This document shows positions 33,214 through 41,474 of a stretch of DNA of 42,945 nt, in pieces (position 1 is the stretch's first letter; each line of letters begins with the position of its first letter). Under the pieces are notes generated by a model. That model made no database searches. It was given only the letters and a program-made list of their open reading frames with translations, and had not been told where the DNA came from. A program made the position numbers and the translations under genes. The stretch spans positions 1 through 42,945 of the forward strand of contig NZ_JAGIPH010000015.1 in the NCBI RefSeq assembly GCF_017877135.1, given 5' to 3'. The stretch comes from Neorhizobium galegae. GTDB taxonomy: Bacteria > Pseudomonadota > Alphaproteobacteria > Rhizobiales > Rhizobiaceae.

Positions 33214-34386
33214 TCACCAGTAGGAAGACCAGTTGCGCGCGAGGCGCGTCAAAGCTTCCATGTAATAATAGTCCCCCCAGGAGACGCATTCGTCGACGCC
33301 TTCGCCACGGCAGGTATTGTGCGGCGTCTTCTTGGAATAGGTGCCGTGCAGCACGAGCCCGTTCGAGATCGACGGATCCTTCACTGCGTATTGCTCGGCG
33401 AGACTCTTCATCATGCGGCGCGCAAGATCGCGGTAGCGTGCCGCATCATCGGCTTCGACCAGTTCCGCCATTTCCAACAGGCCACAGGCGACGATGGAGG
33501 CGGATGAGCTGTCGCGCGGCTCGCTCGAGCCTTCCGAAAAAATCAGATCCCAATAGGGCACGAGATCGACTGGCAGCCGGTTCAGGTAGAAGCCGAGCAG
33601 GTTTTCGAATGCCTCGCGATAGGCGGGCAGGCGCTCATAACGATAGGAAATCGCCATGCCCGCAATACCCCAGGCCTGGCCGCGCGCCCAGAAACTGTCG
33701 TCGCTATAGCCCTGTTTCGTCGCGCCACGCACGGGCTCGCCGGTAATCGGGTCCATGTAGAAGGTATGATAGGTGGAACAATCAGGCCGCACCGAATGCG
33801 CAAGCGTCGTGCGTGCATGGGTCAGCGCGATCTCGCGGTAACGCTCATTGCCGGTCTCGCGCGTCGCCCAATAGAGCAAGGGCAGGTTCAACAGACAATC
33901 AATGATGTAGCGGTATTCGTTCGGGTTGCCCTTGCGACCCCAGGCCTGGATGAACTGTCCGATTGGCTGGTAGCGCTCGATCAACTGGTCGGCCGCCAGC
34001 AGGGCTGCCTTTCGCCCATCCTCGTCGCCTACCAGTTTCCAGGCGGCGATGCAGGAGGGCGAATAGAGAAAGCCCATGTCATGATGGTCCGTCTCGATGC
34101 GGTTTTCGATCCGATGCAGGAAGCTCTGCACCTGGATCTGCGCAGCATACTGGAAAATCCTGTCGCCGGTGTGCTCGTAGGCCAGCCAGATTTCGCCCGG
34201 CCAAAAGCCTGCCGTCCACTGGTCGTTTTCAACGGCTGGATAGATGTTGCCGACGCTCGAATGGTTCTGCGCCTTGTAGGTGAAGTCAGGCAGGTTGCGG
34301 CGCACCTGCGCAACCGCGAGATCGAGCGCTGCCTTGATCTCCTGATCCGTGATGGGCTGTGGCTGCAACGGGGAAAGAGCGTTCAT
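33214..34386 (-). CDS. Glycoside hydrolase family 88, unsaturated glucuronyl hydrolase
   Basis: Cleaves the 4,5-unsaturated uronic acid from the non-reducing end of oligosaccharides released by lyases. Length is 390 residues, normal for the family. Counting from the ATG at 34386, Asp103 (HHDMGFLYS) and Asp163 (IIDCLLNLPLLYW) sit 60 residues apart and correspond to the two catalytic Asp residues known from Bacillus UGL (88 and 149). DQWTAGFWPGEIWLAYEHTG, DDSFWARGQAWGIAG and HNTCRGEGVDECVSWGDYYY are further family blocks. No signal peptide, so it acts in the cytoplasm. It lies between permease and ATPase genes, which strongly implies an oligouronide importer. An unsaturated rhamnogalacturonyl hydrolase (GH105) is less likely. 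Confidence 0.9.
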   Translation of the reverse strand: MNALSPLQPQPITDQEIKAALDLAVAQVRRNLPDFTYKAQNHSSVGNIYPAVENDQWTAGFWPGEIWLAYEHTGDRIFQYAAQIQVQSFLHRIENRIETDHHDMGFLYSPSCIAAWKLVGDEDGRKAALLAADQLIERYQPIGQFIQAWGRKGNPNEYRYIIDCLLNLPLLYWATRETGNERYREIALTHARTTLAHSVRPDCSTYHTFYMDPITGEPVRGATKQGYSDDSFWARGQAWGIAGMAISYRYERLPAYREAFENLLGFYLNRLPVDLVPYWDLIFSEGSSEPRDSSSASIVACGLLEMAELVEADDAARYRDLARRMMKSLAEQYAVKDPSISNGLVLHGTYSKKTPHNTCRGEGVDECVSWGDYYYMEALTRLARNWSSYW

Positions 34387-34391
34387 GGCAT

Positions 34392-35228
34392 TCAACCTTT
34401 GAGGCCCGACGAGGCGACGCCTTCGACGAAGAAGCGCTGCAGCGACAGGAAGACGATGAGCACGGGGATGAGCGCCACGACGGATGCCGCCATGATGAGC
34501 CCGTACTCAGCGGAATATTGCGAGATGAACATGCGAAGCCCGATCTGAATGGTTTTGAGCTCCGTCTTGGTGAGATAGATCATCGGGCCCAGAAAGTCGT
34601 TCCAGGTGGTGACGAAGGTGAAGATGGTGAGCGTCGAGAGCGCCGGCTTCGACAGCGGCAGCATGATCTTCGCCCAGATCTGGTATTCGTTCATGCCGTC
34701 GATGCGGGCTGCCTCGCACAGCTCGGTCGGGATCGACATGTAGAACTGCCGCATCAGGAAGACGCCGAAGGCGGTGAAGGCCTGCAGGCAGATGAGCGCC
34801 AGATGGGTATTGTTCAGACCGAACTCCCGCATCAGCAGGAATTGCGGCACCATGTAAACCTGCCAGGGCATGGCGATGGTGGCGATATAGCCGAGGAACA
34901 GCGTGTTCTTGTAAGGGAAGTGCAGCTTGGCGAAGGCATAGGCCGCAAAACTCGATGTCAGCAGCTGCAGGACCGTGACGATGATCGTCAGCTTCGAGGT
35001 GTTGTAGATGAACAGCGCCAGCGGAATCTTCGTCCAGATGTCCACATAGTTCTGCCAGCGCGGATGCGACGGTATCCACTCGATCGGGAAGGTGAAGACA
35101 TCGCGGTCCAGTTTCAGCGAGGCCGACAGCATCCAGGCGAAGGGCAACAGCATGATGATGGTGACGACGATGACCGTAAGGTAGACGGCGATCGTTCCGC
35201 CGCTGATCTTGCGTCCGGCAATGCGCAT
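34392..35228 (-). CDS. CUT1-type sugar ABC permease (MalG/UgpE-like)
   Basis: A 278-residue inner-membrane protein with six hydrophobic segments. The coupling loop reads ELCEAARIDGMNEYQIWAKIMLPLSKPALSTL, the EAA-x(3)-G motif of carbohydrate importers, and the N-terminal block VTIIMLLPFAWMLSASLK is typical of MalG-type subunits. The stop lies just before the GH88 start and the ATG is four bases after the partner permease stop, so the three are tightly packed. Confidence 0.94.
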   Translation of the reverse strand: MRIAGRKISGGTIAVYLTVIVVTIIMLLPFAWMLSASLKLDRDVFTFPIEWIPSHPRWQNYVDIWTKIPLALFIYNTSKLTIIVTVLQLLTSSFAAYAFAKLHFPYKNTLFLGYIATIAMPWQVYMVPQFLLMREFGLNNTHLALICLQAFTAFGVFLMRQFYMSIPTELCEAARIDGMNEYQIWAKIMLPLSKPALSTLTIFTFVTTWNDFLGPMIYLTKTELKTIQIGLRMFISQYSAEYGLIMAASVVALIPVLIVFLSLQRFFVEGVASSGLKG

Positions 35229-35231
35229 CGC

Positions 35232-36182
35232 TCAATCCTCCCTCTGGCGACGGAACTGGATGACCGTGACAGTCAGCACCAGAAGAAACAGGACGAGTGC
35301 GATCATGCTGGAATAGCCCAGATCCCAAGAGATGAAGGCCTCGTTATAGATGTGGTAGACCAGCACCAACGTCGAGGTGCCGGGACCCCCTTGGGTAATC
35401 ATGTAGACCTGGTCGAAGACCTTGAAGGACTGGATGGTCAGCATCACCGTGACGAAGAAGGTGGTGGGCGCCAGCTGCGGCACGGTCACATGGATGAACT
35501 TCTGCCAGGCATTGGCGCCATCGAGGCCGGCAGCCTCGTAGAGCTCAGAATTGATACCCTGAAGCCCTGCGAGATAGATCACCATGTAGTAGCCCATGCT
35601 CTTCCATATGCCGAAGAGAATGACGGTCACCATGGCCCAGTGGCGATCCGCCGCCCAACCGGGAAGATTCTCGGGCGCAATGCCAATGGTGTAGAGAACC
35701 ATGTTCACCAGACCCATGTCCGGGTTGAAGATCATGTTCCAGACCACAGCGACCGCCACCAGCGAGGCGACATAAGGGAAGAAGAGGGCAGTACGGAAGA
35801 AGTCCCTGCCGAAGATCTTCTGGTTCAGCAGGATGGCAAGACCCAGCGCGCAGATCAGCGTCGCAGGCACGGAGACCACCGTATAAACAATCGTGTTCCA
35901 GAAGGCATCGAGGAAGGACTTGTCCTGGAAAAGGCGCCAGAAATTATCCAGTCCTGCAAAGGTCATCGGGTTGGAGCCATCCCAATGCATGAAGGCGAGC
36001 GCAAAGGCGAACAGGATGGGCCCGAGCGTGAAGACGGCAAAGCCCAGGAAATTCGGCGCAATGAAGGAATAGGCAATCAACGCGTTCTCGACCCGGCGGC
36101 GACGTTTCGAGACGACCCGCACCTTGCGTTTTCTGTCTACGTCCGTCTGATTGTCCGACAGAGCTGGATGGGCGAGCGTCAC
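35232..36182 (-). CDS. CUT1-type sugar ABC permease (MalF/UgpA-like)
   Basis: First gene of the eight-gene operon, 316 residues with six transmembrane segments (LIAYSFIAPNFLGFAVFTLG onward). The coupling loop is ELYEAAGLDGANAWQKFIHVTVPQLAPT. I place the start at GTG 36180-36182, because GGAGG at 36190-36194 stands seven bases before it and the protein then has a normal N-terminus (VTLAHPALSDNQTDVDRKRK). The frame stays open to 36539, but that part crosses the divergent promoter and the start of the plus-strand lyase gene, so it is not coding. Confidence 0.9.
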   Translation of the reverse strand: MTLAHPALSDNQTDVDRKRKVRVVSKRRRRVENALIAYSFIAPNFLGFAVFTLGPILFAFALAFMHWDGSNPMTFAGLDNFWRLFQDKSFLDAFWNTIVYTVVSVPATLICALGLAILLNQKIFGRDFFRTALFFPYVASLVAVAVVWNMIFNPDMGLVNMVLYTIGIAPENLPGWAADRHWAMVTVILFGIWKSMGYYMVIYLAGLQGINSELYEAAGLDGANAWQKFIHVTVPQLAPTTFFVTVMLTIQSFKVFDQVYMITQGGPGTSTLVLVYHIYNEAFISWDLGYSSMIALVLFLLVLTVTVIQFRRQRED

Positions 36183-36298
36183 CAGCTTTCCTCCCGGCTT
36201 CGGAGATGCCCGAAACCTTTCGCATGGCTGCATTTTACAGGGCGCGCCACAACCGGCTCGCCCTGCCTCCTGAAGACTGCATAGCATATCCGGCGTAT

Positions 36299-36329
36299 TG
36301 GTCAAACAACTTCTTATGCGGTCAGACAA
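36299..36329. promoter_or_regulatory. Two FadR-type operator matches in the divergent promoter
   Basis: TGGTCAAACAA at 36299-36309 matches the FadR-subfamily GntR consensus TNGTNNNACNA at every fixed position; CGGTCAGACAA at 36319-36329 matches all but the first base. The two share GGTCARACAA and lie 20 bases apart, about two helical turns, between the sugar-importer operon and the lyase gene. The FadR-type regulator at 38984-39733 is the expected binder, so both transcription directions would be controlled together. Confidence 0.6.
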
Positions 36330-36391
36330 ATCTGCTGGATAAGCCAAGATAGGTATGATAGGACCGATGCGGTCACGCCGGAGGAGAGGAC

Positions 36392-38185
36392 GTGTTTGCC
36401 GAACGCTTGAGCGGATTTCAGGGCTCGCTGAAGAGCTTCCGGCCGGATTGCCTGCCGGGTGCCGGCGACCAGCCAGCCGTGCCTGAGGAACGTCTCGTTG
36501 AGAAGCTCGTCCTCGCGGGGGAGGCAGCTCTGGCAGCATCCTGGCCGCAAATCCGCGCTTACGACTATCGGGAATACGGCCTCAACGGGAACCGCTCGCG
36601 CTTCGAAGAGCTGTATTTCCGCCGCCGCCTGATGTTGAACGATCTCGCTCTTGCCGAATGGGCGCAAGGGCAGGGGCGTTTCCTGGATGCCATTATCGAT
36701 GGCCTCATCCTGATCTTGGAGGAAAGCGGCTGGCAATTGCCGGCGCATAATTCCTACGAGCGGGGCGGTAAGCGCCTATCCCTGCCCAATCCCGATGACC
36801 CCGTCGTCGACCTCTTCGCGGCGGAGACAGCGGCCATCCTCTCGACCACTCTTTATCTGCTGCGCGACCGCCTTGATGCGCTCGATCCGCTGGTGACCAC
36901 ACGGGTGGAGCGCGAAATCCACCGTCGTATCTTCAAGCCTTATCTCGACAGGCATTTCTGGTGGATGGGGCGCGGTGATGAGCGGATGAACAACTGGACC
37001 GCCTGGATTACCCAGAACGTTCTGCTTGCCGCCTTTACCCTGCCGACAGACGACACCCTGCGCCGCGCGATCCTGCCGAAGGCGCTTTCCAGCCTTGACG
37101 CCTTCCTGAAAGATTATGCGGAGGACGGCGCCTGCGAGGAGGGTGTGGTCTACTATCGCCATGCCGGCCTTTGCCTGTTCGGTGCCATGACGATACTGGA
37201 TCAGGTGGCGCCCGGTGCCATGGCTCCGCTCTGGCAGGAGCCCAAGATCCGCAACATGGCGGAGTATATCTGCCATATGCATGTCGGTGGCGATTACTAC
37301 TTCAATTTTGCCGATTCCTCCGCCGTGGTTCCGCCTTGCGGTGCGCGGGAATATCTCTTTGGCCGTGCCGTTGGCTCCGGGCCCCTGATGGGTTTTGCGG
37401 CTGCAGATTTCGCACGCGACGAGAACCGGCTGATGCCGAAGGAGTGGAACCTCTGGTACCGGCTGCAGGCTATACTGGCTGCGCCGGAGATCGGCCGATA
37501 CGGACGGCCCGCCCCAGCCAAGGCCGATCACTATTTTCCAGGTATCGGCCTTGCGATCGCGCGCGATGACCGCTTTGCCCTTGCCGTCAAGGGTGGACAC
37601 AATGGCGAAAGCCATAACCATAATGATGTCGGCAGCATCACACTGTACAAGGACGGGCAGCCGCTGCTGATCGATGTGGGCGTCGAGACCTATACGGCCA
37701 AAACCTTCTCGCCGCGCCGCTATGAGATCTGGACCATGCAGTCGGCCTATCACAATCTGCCGAGTTTCGGCGGCGTCATGCAGGCCGATGGTCAGCAATT
37801 TTCCGCGCGGGACATGCTTGTCCGTTCCGATATGGATGAGGCGGAGATCTCCTTGGACATCGCCGGGGCCTATCCGGCCGAGGCCGAGGTGCAGAGCTAT
37901 CGCCGAAGGGTGCGCCTGATCAGAGGCCGCCACGTGGAAATCCAGGATGACTATCGGGGCGCTCGACCAGCCACCCTTTGCCTGATGACCGTGTTGCAGC
38001 CAAGGCCCGATCGCGGTGTGATCTGGCTTGGACAGCAAGCGGAAATCCGGGTGGAGGGCGCGAGCGCCATCACCGTCGAAGAGATTGAAATCAACGATGC
38101 CCGCTTACGGCAGAGCTGGCCGGACCGGCTCTACCGTCTGCTTGTGCCGCTGGCGGGTTCAACACTGACACTGACGATCAGCTAG
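36392..38185 (+). CDS. Heparinase II/III family polysaccharide lyase, cytoplasmic
   Basis: A 597-residue lyase-family protein that should cleave uronic-acid glycosidic bonds by beta-elimination and leave unsaturated ends. An N-terminal alpha/alpha toroid (about 40-330) has RMNNWTAWITQNVLLAAFTL, holding the conserved Asn region, and DGACEEGVVYYRHAGLCLFG with the Tyr. The C-terminal Hepar_II_III beta-sandwich (about 370-560) has GGHNGESHNHNDVGSITLYK, with the metal/catalytic His-x-His region, and MQSAYHNLPSFGGVMQ. The start is a GTG at 36392 after a strong GAGGAGAGGA site. No signal peptide is visible, unlike secreted lyases, so it probably acts on imported oligosaccharides whose products feed GH88. 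It is divergent from the importer operon. Confidence 0.88.
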   Translation: MFAERLSGFQGSLKSFRPDCLPGAGDQPAVPEERLVEKLVLAGEAALAASWPQIRAYDYREYGLNGNRSRFEELYFRRRLMLNDLALAEWAQGQGRFLDAIIDGLILILEESGWQLPAHNSYERGGKRLSLPNPDDPVVDLFAAETAAILSTTLYLLRDRLDALDPLVTTRVEREIHRRIFKPYLDRHFWWMGRGDERMNNWTAWITQNVLLAAFTLPTDDTLRRAILPKALSSLDAFLKDYAEDGACEEGVVYYRHAGLCLFGAMTILDQVAPGAMAPLWQEPKIRNMAEYICHMHVGGDYYFNFADSSAVVPPCGAREYLFGRAVGSGPLMGFAAADFARDENRLMPKEWNLWYRLQAILAAPEIGRYGRPAPAKADHYFPGIGLAIARDDRFALAVKGGHNGESHNHNDVGSITLYKDGQPLLIDVGVETYTAKTFSPRRYEIWTMQSAYHNLPSFGGVMQADGQQFSARDMLVRSDMDEAEISLDIAGAYPAEAEVQSYRRRVRLIRGRHVEIQDDYRGARPATLCLMTVLQPRPDRGVIWLGQQAEIRVEGASAITVEEIEINDARLRQSWPDRLYRLLVPLAGSTLTLTIS

Positions 38186-38197
38186 AAAGACAAATGC

Positions 38198-38983
38198 ATG
38201 CAGTTCACCCTCAAGGTCGTAGATGTCGCGGGACAGGTAAAGGCGGAATCGTCCAGCGAGGATGAACTGTATCTTGTCTATCAAGCACCCTACGAGGAGG
38301 GGGACCGATTGGTGCTCAGCGCCACCGAAACCGGCCATATCCACCTCTCGCTGGATGCGGGGATGCCGCCAGCCATCGTGCTCCTGAAGGACACGCCATT
38401 CAGTTTCACCATTCCGTTTGGCGAAAAGCGCATGCCCTATCCGCCGCTATCCTTCGGCGGATCGCTTCATCGTTTGCATGTTCGGTCTGTTGAGCCGTGT
38501 GAAACCGCGGCACGTCGCAATCTGGCCTTCAATCCCTTCGACCAGCACGCGAACCAATCGCTCTTCCCCCATGCCGTGGCCAATGTCGAAACGCGGGGAG
38601 AGGCGCAATTTGCCGCCCGCAATGCGATCGACGGCGAGAAGGCCACCTTCGACCATGGTTCCTGGCCCTTCACGAGTTGGGGCATCAACAAGGACCCTAA
38701 TGCTGAACTGACGGTTGATTTTGGCCGTCCGGTGCTGGTGGACGAAGTGTTCCTCTATCTCAGAGCGGATTTTCCGCATGACGCGTGGTGGAATGAGGCG
38801 AGCATCACCTTTTCCGACGGAGAAACCATCCGCCTGCCGCTGAAGAAATCCGGCGCGGCGCAGCGTTTCCCGGTACCGCAACGGAAAATTGAGTGGCTGC
38901 GTCTTCACTCCTTGATCAAGGCGGACGATCCGTCACCCTATCCGGCGTTGTCGCAGATCGAGGCCTGGGGTCGGGAGTGCTGA
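38198..38983 (+). CDS. Uncharacterised protein with discoidin-like C-terminal domain
   Basis: A 261-residue protein, 12 bases after the lyase stop and thus in its operon. The N-terminal half (about 1-105) is beta-rich with acidic patches (EDELYLVYQAPYEEGDRLVL). The C-terminal part (about 120-260) resembles an F5/8-type C (discoidin) jelly roll: ARNAIDGEKATFDHGSWPFTSWG as the binding-loop start, NAELTVDFGRPVLVDEVFLYLRADF as the core strands, and IEWLRLHSLIKADDPSPYPALSQIEAWG as the closing strands. Such domains bind sugars. No signal peptide, so it would be cytoplasmic and perhaps assists the lyase or binds oligouronides. I do not know a named family for the full protein. Confidence 0.75.
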   Translation: MQFTLKVVDVAGQVKAESSSEDELYLVYQAPYEEGDRLVLSATETGHIHLSLDAGMPPAIVLLKDTPFSFTIPFGEKRMPYPPLSFGGSLHRLHVRSVEPCETAARRNLAFNPFDQHANQSLFPHAVANVETRGEAQFAARNAIDGEKATFDHGSWPFTSWGINKDPNAELTVDFGRPVLVDEVFLYLRADFPHDAWWNEASITFSDGETIRLPLKKSGAAQRFPVPQRKIEWLRLHSLIKADDPSPYPALSQIEAWGREC

Positions 38984-39733
38984 TCAGGCATCCGTATTGA
39001 GGCCGCGAAGGTCTCGCAGAAGATCGCGGTAGCGGATCTGGCTACCGCGTAGATGCTCTTGCATGGCAGTCTTTGCTGCCTTTTCGTCGCCATCGGAAAT
39101 GGCGACGACCACCGCCTGGTGTTCCCTGTGGATCAGGCGACGATAGGCGGTCTGCTCTGCCGTTTGGCTATCCGACACAATCTTGGACTGCGGAATGGCC
39201 GAGGCGCTATGGGTCTCGAGAAACTGCGCGAAGAGCGGATTGTTGGTGGCAGCGGCAATAGCCATATGCAGAGCCAGATCCGCCTCGCGAATGGACTCGT
39301 TCGCCTCGATGCATTTCAGCACCCGCGCGTGACATTCGAAGATGGCTTCTTCCTGAGCGGGCGAGCGCCGCAGCGCCGCAAGCCCCGCCGCCTCGATTTC
39401 CAGGGGGGTGCGGACTTCCAGCACTTCAAGATCCGAGGCAATACGGGCGGTATCCAGCCTGGAGGATGCGGGCTCTGCGGCCTTCGGCTTCAGGACGAAA
39501 ATGCCAGCCCCCTGACGCACCTCCACCAGACCATCGTAGCGAAGCCCTGTGACCGCCTCGCGGATGACCGTGCGGCTCACGCCATGCGTCTCCGTCAGTT
39601 CGATCTCGCTCGGCAGCCGATCGCCCGGCGCATACTGGCCGCCCAGAATTTCGCTCCGCAGGCGTTCGCGAACTTGCGCCACCAGCGAGCCAGCACCCTT
39701 GGCTTTCGATTTTACCTGGCTGCTCACGCTCAC
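38984..39733 (-). CDS. GntR family regulator with FCD domain (FadR-type)
   Basis: A 249-residue regulator read from a GTG at 39733. The winged helix (about 18-80) includes VRERLRSEILGGQYAPGDRL, then PSEIELTETHGVSRTVIREA and GLVEVRQGAGIFV. The FCD ligand domain follows from about 100 with TPLEIEAAGLAALRR, ADLALHMAIAAATNNPLFAQFLE and HREHQAVVVAISDGDEKAA, holding the usual Asp and His metal set. FadR-type FCD regulators of this kind commonly respond to hexuronates or aldonates. It ends back to back with the discoidin-like gene. FadR-type operator matches lie near its own promoter (39829-39839) and in the importer/lyase promoter, supporting a role as local repressor. Confidence 0.9.
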   Translation of the reverse strand: MSVSSQVKSKAKGAGSLVAQVRERLRSEILGGQYAPGDRLPSEIELTETHGVSRTVIREAVTGLRYDGLVEVRQGAGIFVLKPKAAEPASSRLDTARIASDLEVLEVRTPLEIEAAGLAALRRSPAQEEAIFECHARVLKCIEANESIREADLALHMAIAAATNNPLFAQFLETHSASAIPQSKIVSDSQTAEQTAYRRLIHREHQAVVVAISDGDEKAAKTAMQEHLRGSQIRYRDLLRDLRGLNTDA

Positions 39734-39828
39734 CCGCCGCCCCTCTCACTATCGCCGAAGCGACCATCAGGGGTATTAGTACGATGTATTTGGATGCTGT
39801 TCAACTATTTCAGCGCAATACAGAACAT

Positions 39829-39839
39829 TCGTCATACGA
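39829..39839. promoter_or_regulatory. FadR-type operator match TCGTCATACGA upstream of the GntR gene
   Basis: TCGTCATACGA fits TNGTNNNACNA at all fixed bases and is itself symmetric (TCGT-N3-ACGA). It lies 95 bases upstream of the GntR start, where an autoregulatory operator would be expected. A single 11-mer of this degeneracy can arise by chance, so the support comes from the similar sites at 36299-36329. Confidence 0.4.
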
Positions 39840-39938
39840 CTTTCTGGATTGAACAAAAACGGCAGCACACTGAATGCGCCGCCCGCCGACCTCAATGCGC
39901 GAAGGTGGGTCTCCATTGGTCCACAAAGGAGAAGGGTT

Positions 39939-40010
39939 ATGTCGAAGATTGTCATAGTCGGGCTCGATCTGGCGAAGAATGTGTTTCGGGTGCGAGGGGA
40001 TGACCGGTGA
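39939..40010 (+). mobile_element. IS110-family transposase N-terminal fragment
   Basis: From an ATG at 39939, with AAAGGAGAAG upstream, 23 codons read MSKIVIVGLDLAKNVFRVRG and end in TGA at 40008. This is the conserved start of IS110-family transposases, including the first Asp of the DEDD catalytic set (VGLDLAKN). Everything beyond is lost, so only the left piece of the element remains. The following 40011-40218 is non-coding and AT-richer, probably the flank of the next element. Confidence 0.85.
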
Positions 40011-40218
40011 TCTGTATCGACTGTCAGCTGATGTTCACCCGCCAAAGCCTCACTTCACCTTGAAACCATCGCCAATCATTCGCCGGATTTGGCAACCGAC
40101 TATCGAGAGTTTTGATTATGTTCCATAATACTTGTTATCTGGTAGAGTTGTGTAGCCGGGCAGATTCCATTTTCAAATGCAACGAAGACAATAATGGCCA
40201 TAATTTCAGGAGGATGGA

Positions 40219-41215
40219 ATGGCCCGCTCTTTTATGCAGTTGAGTTTGGATGAACGCCGTATCATCGCACGGATGCATGAGAAAAAGATCAGTCAAGCGT
40301 AGATCGCGCGCGCCCTTCGCCGCGACCGCTCAACGATCTGCCGAGAACTGCGACGCAATTTCTGGCATGATCGTGAGGTTCCGATTGCGGAAGGATACTG
40401 ACACGTCACGGCACATGGGATGGCGGTCGACCGGCGTCGCAAATACCGCAAGCTGCTGCGCGACCCTAGTCTGTGCGCTGCCGTGATAGATCGGCTCAAG
40501 GACGGCTGGTCGCCGGAACAGATTGCCGTTCGGCTGCGGCTTGCCGGCGGTGTCGCCACCCGGCTGAGCCATGAGACAATCCATCAGTACGTCTATTTAC
40601 AGGAAGGCCAGGATCAACAATTAGCGCGTCACCTGCCTGAACGGCGCCGCCGACGGCGACCAAGATATGCACGAAAACCCAGAAGCCTCGTCTTTCCAAT
40701 CGAATGCGCCATTCGCAACAGACCTGACATCATCAATTCCCGAAGTGAGCTCGGTCACTGGGAAGCGGATCTGATGATCTTCAGAAAGGAGCATGGCGCC
40801 GCAAACATAGCCACCGTCGTGGAGCGCAAGAGCCGTTACACTCTGCTGTTTCGCAACAATGACCGGCGCTCGAAGCCGATCATGAACCAGTTGATCCGGC
40901 ATCTGGCACCCCTGCCCGTCCAAGCCAGGCAAAGTCTGACATTCGATCTAGGGTTGGAGTTCGTATCATGGCGCGAACTCGAGCACGGCATGGGAACGAT
41001 CGCCTGGTTCTGCGACCCCCAAGCTCCATGGCAGAAAGGCACAGTCGAGAACACAAACAAACGTGTTCGACGATACCTGCCGCCGGAAACGATCGTGCTG
41101 GATGTCAGCAATCAGGAGATCCGCTCCCTGTGTGACAAGCTGAATGGCACGCCGCGCAAGTGCTTAGGGTTTCAAACACCAAAGGAGATATTCAGCAAAC
41201 ATCTATTGGCTCTGG
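40219..41215 (+). pseudogene. IS30-family transposase with two in-frame stops
   Basis: Starting at an ATG after AGGAGG, the frame reads MARSFMQLSLDERRIIARMH and the HTH IARALRRDRSTICRELRRN, then HETIHQYVYLQ, the DDE core (GHWEADLMIF, FDLGLEF near the second Asp, GTVENTNKRVRRYLP with the Glu) and the C-terminal RKCLGFQTPKEIF. Two stops break it: TAG at 40300-40302 (where Gln or Glu is usual, ISQA*IARAL) and TGA at 40399-40401 (probably former TGG, GY*HVTAH). All three parts are in one frame, so only point changes have occurred. The second Asp region reads DLGLEF where family members often have DNGxEF, another sign of decay. Non-functional IS30 relic. Confidence 0.88.
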
Positions 41216-41426
41216 AAGGGCAATTTGGTTACTACTGCGTCACGGCGCGCGACATGGCCTGCGAACGGCGAGCCAGGCTGAGGAACCTGGTGCGCTTCTC
41301 GAGTGTGAGGCGTTCCGTTGTTGACCGGATCATGCATGGCTGGTCAACGCAGCAAATCGCTGGCCGGATGCGCCTGGAACGGCACCTGATCTCGGTCAGT
41401 CACAGAACGATCTATAGGTTCGCCTA
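41216..41426 (+). mobile_element. Second IS30-type transposase fragment fused in frame
   Basis: Directly after the expected C-terminus of the IS30 transposase, the same open frame continues with GYYCVTARDMACERRARLRN and VVDRIMHGWSTQQIAGRMRL, ending VSHRTIYRFA and stop. This repeats the internal segment seen earlier in the same frame: GY*HVTAHGMAVDRRRKYRK, VIDRLKDGWSPEQIAVRLRL and LSHETIHQYV at about 40393-40590. It is therefore an internal piece of a different IS30 transposase joined to the first, not a normal C-terminal domain. The exact join is uncertain by about 10 bases. Confidence 0.75.
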
Positions 41427-41474
41427 GGGTTTGTGGAGATTCACAAATCAGCGCGAATGTGATTCACGCTTTGA

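Noticed and set aside
32116..33507. A 463-codon plus-strand open frame opposite the sugar ABC ATPase
   Set aside because: Shadow of the ATPase and GH88 genes; its composition mirrors the third-position bias and no domain is visible.
34359..36284. A 641-codon plus-strand open frame opposite the two sugar permeases
   Set aside because: It lies antisense to two clear permease genes, is extremely rich in Asp, His, Arg and Gln with no hydrophobic core or motif, and is explained by GC-rich codon bias of the real genes.
36183..36539. N-terminal extension of the first sugar permease to 36539
   Set aside because: It would cover the divergent promoter and overlap the lyase start; the GTG at 36182 with a strong GGAGG site gives a normal permease N-terminus.
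36776..38038. A 420-codon minus-strand open frame inside the heparinase-family gene
   Set aside because: Fully antisense to a gene with recognisable lyase motifs; no ribosome site or family features.
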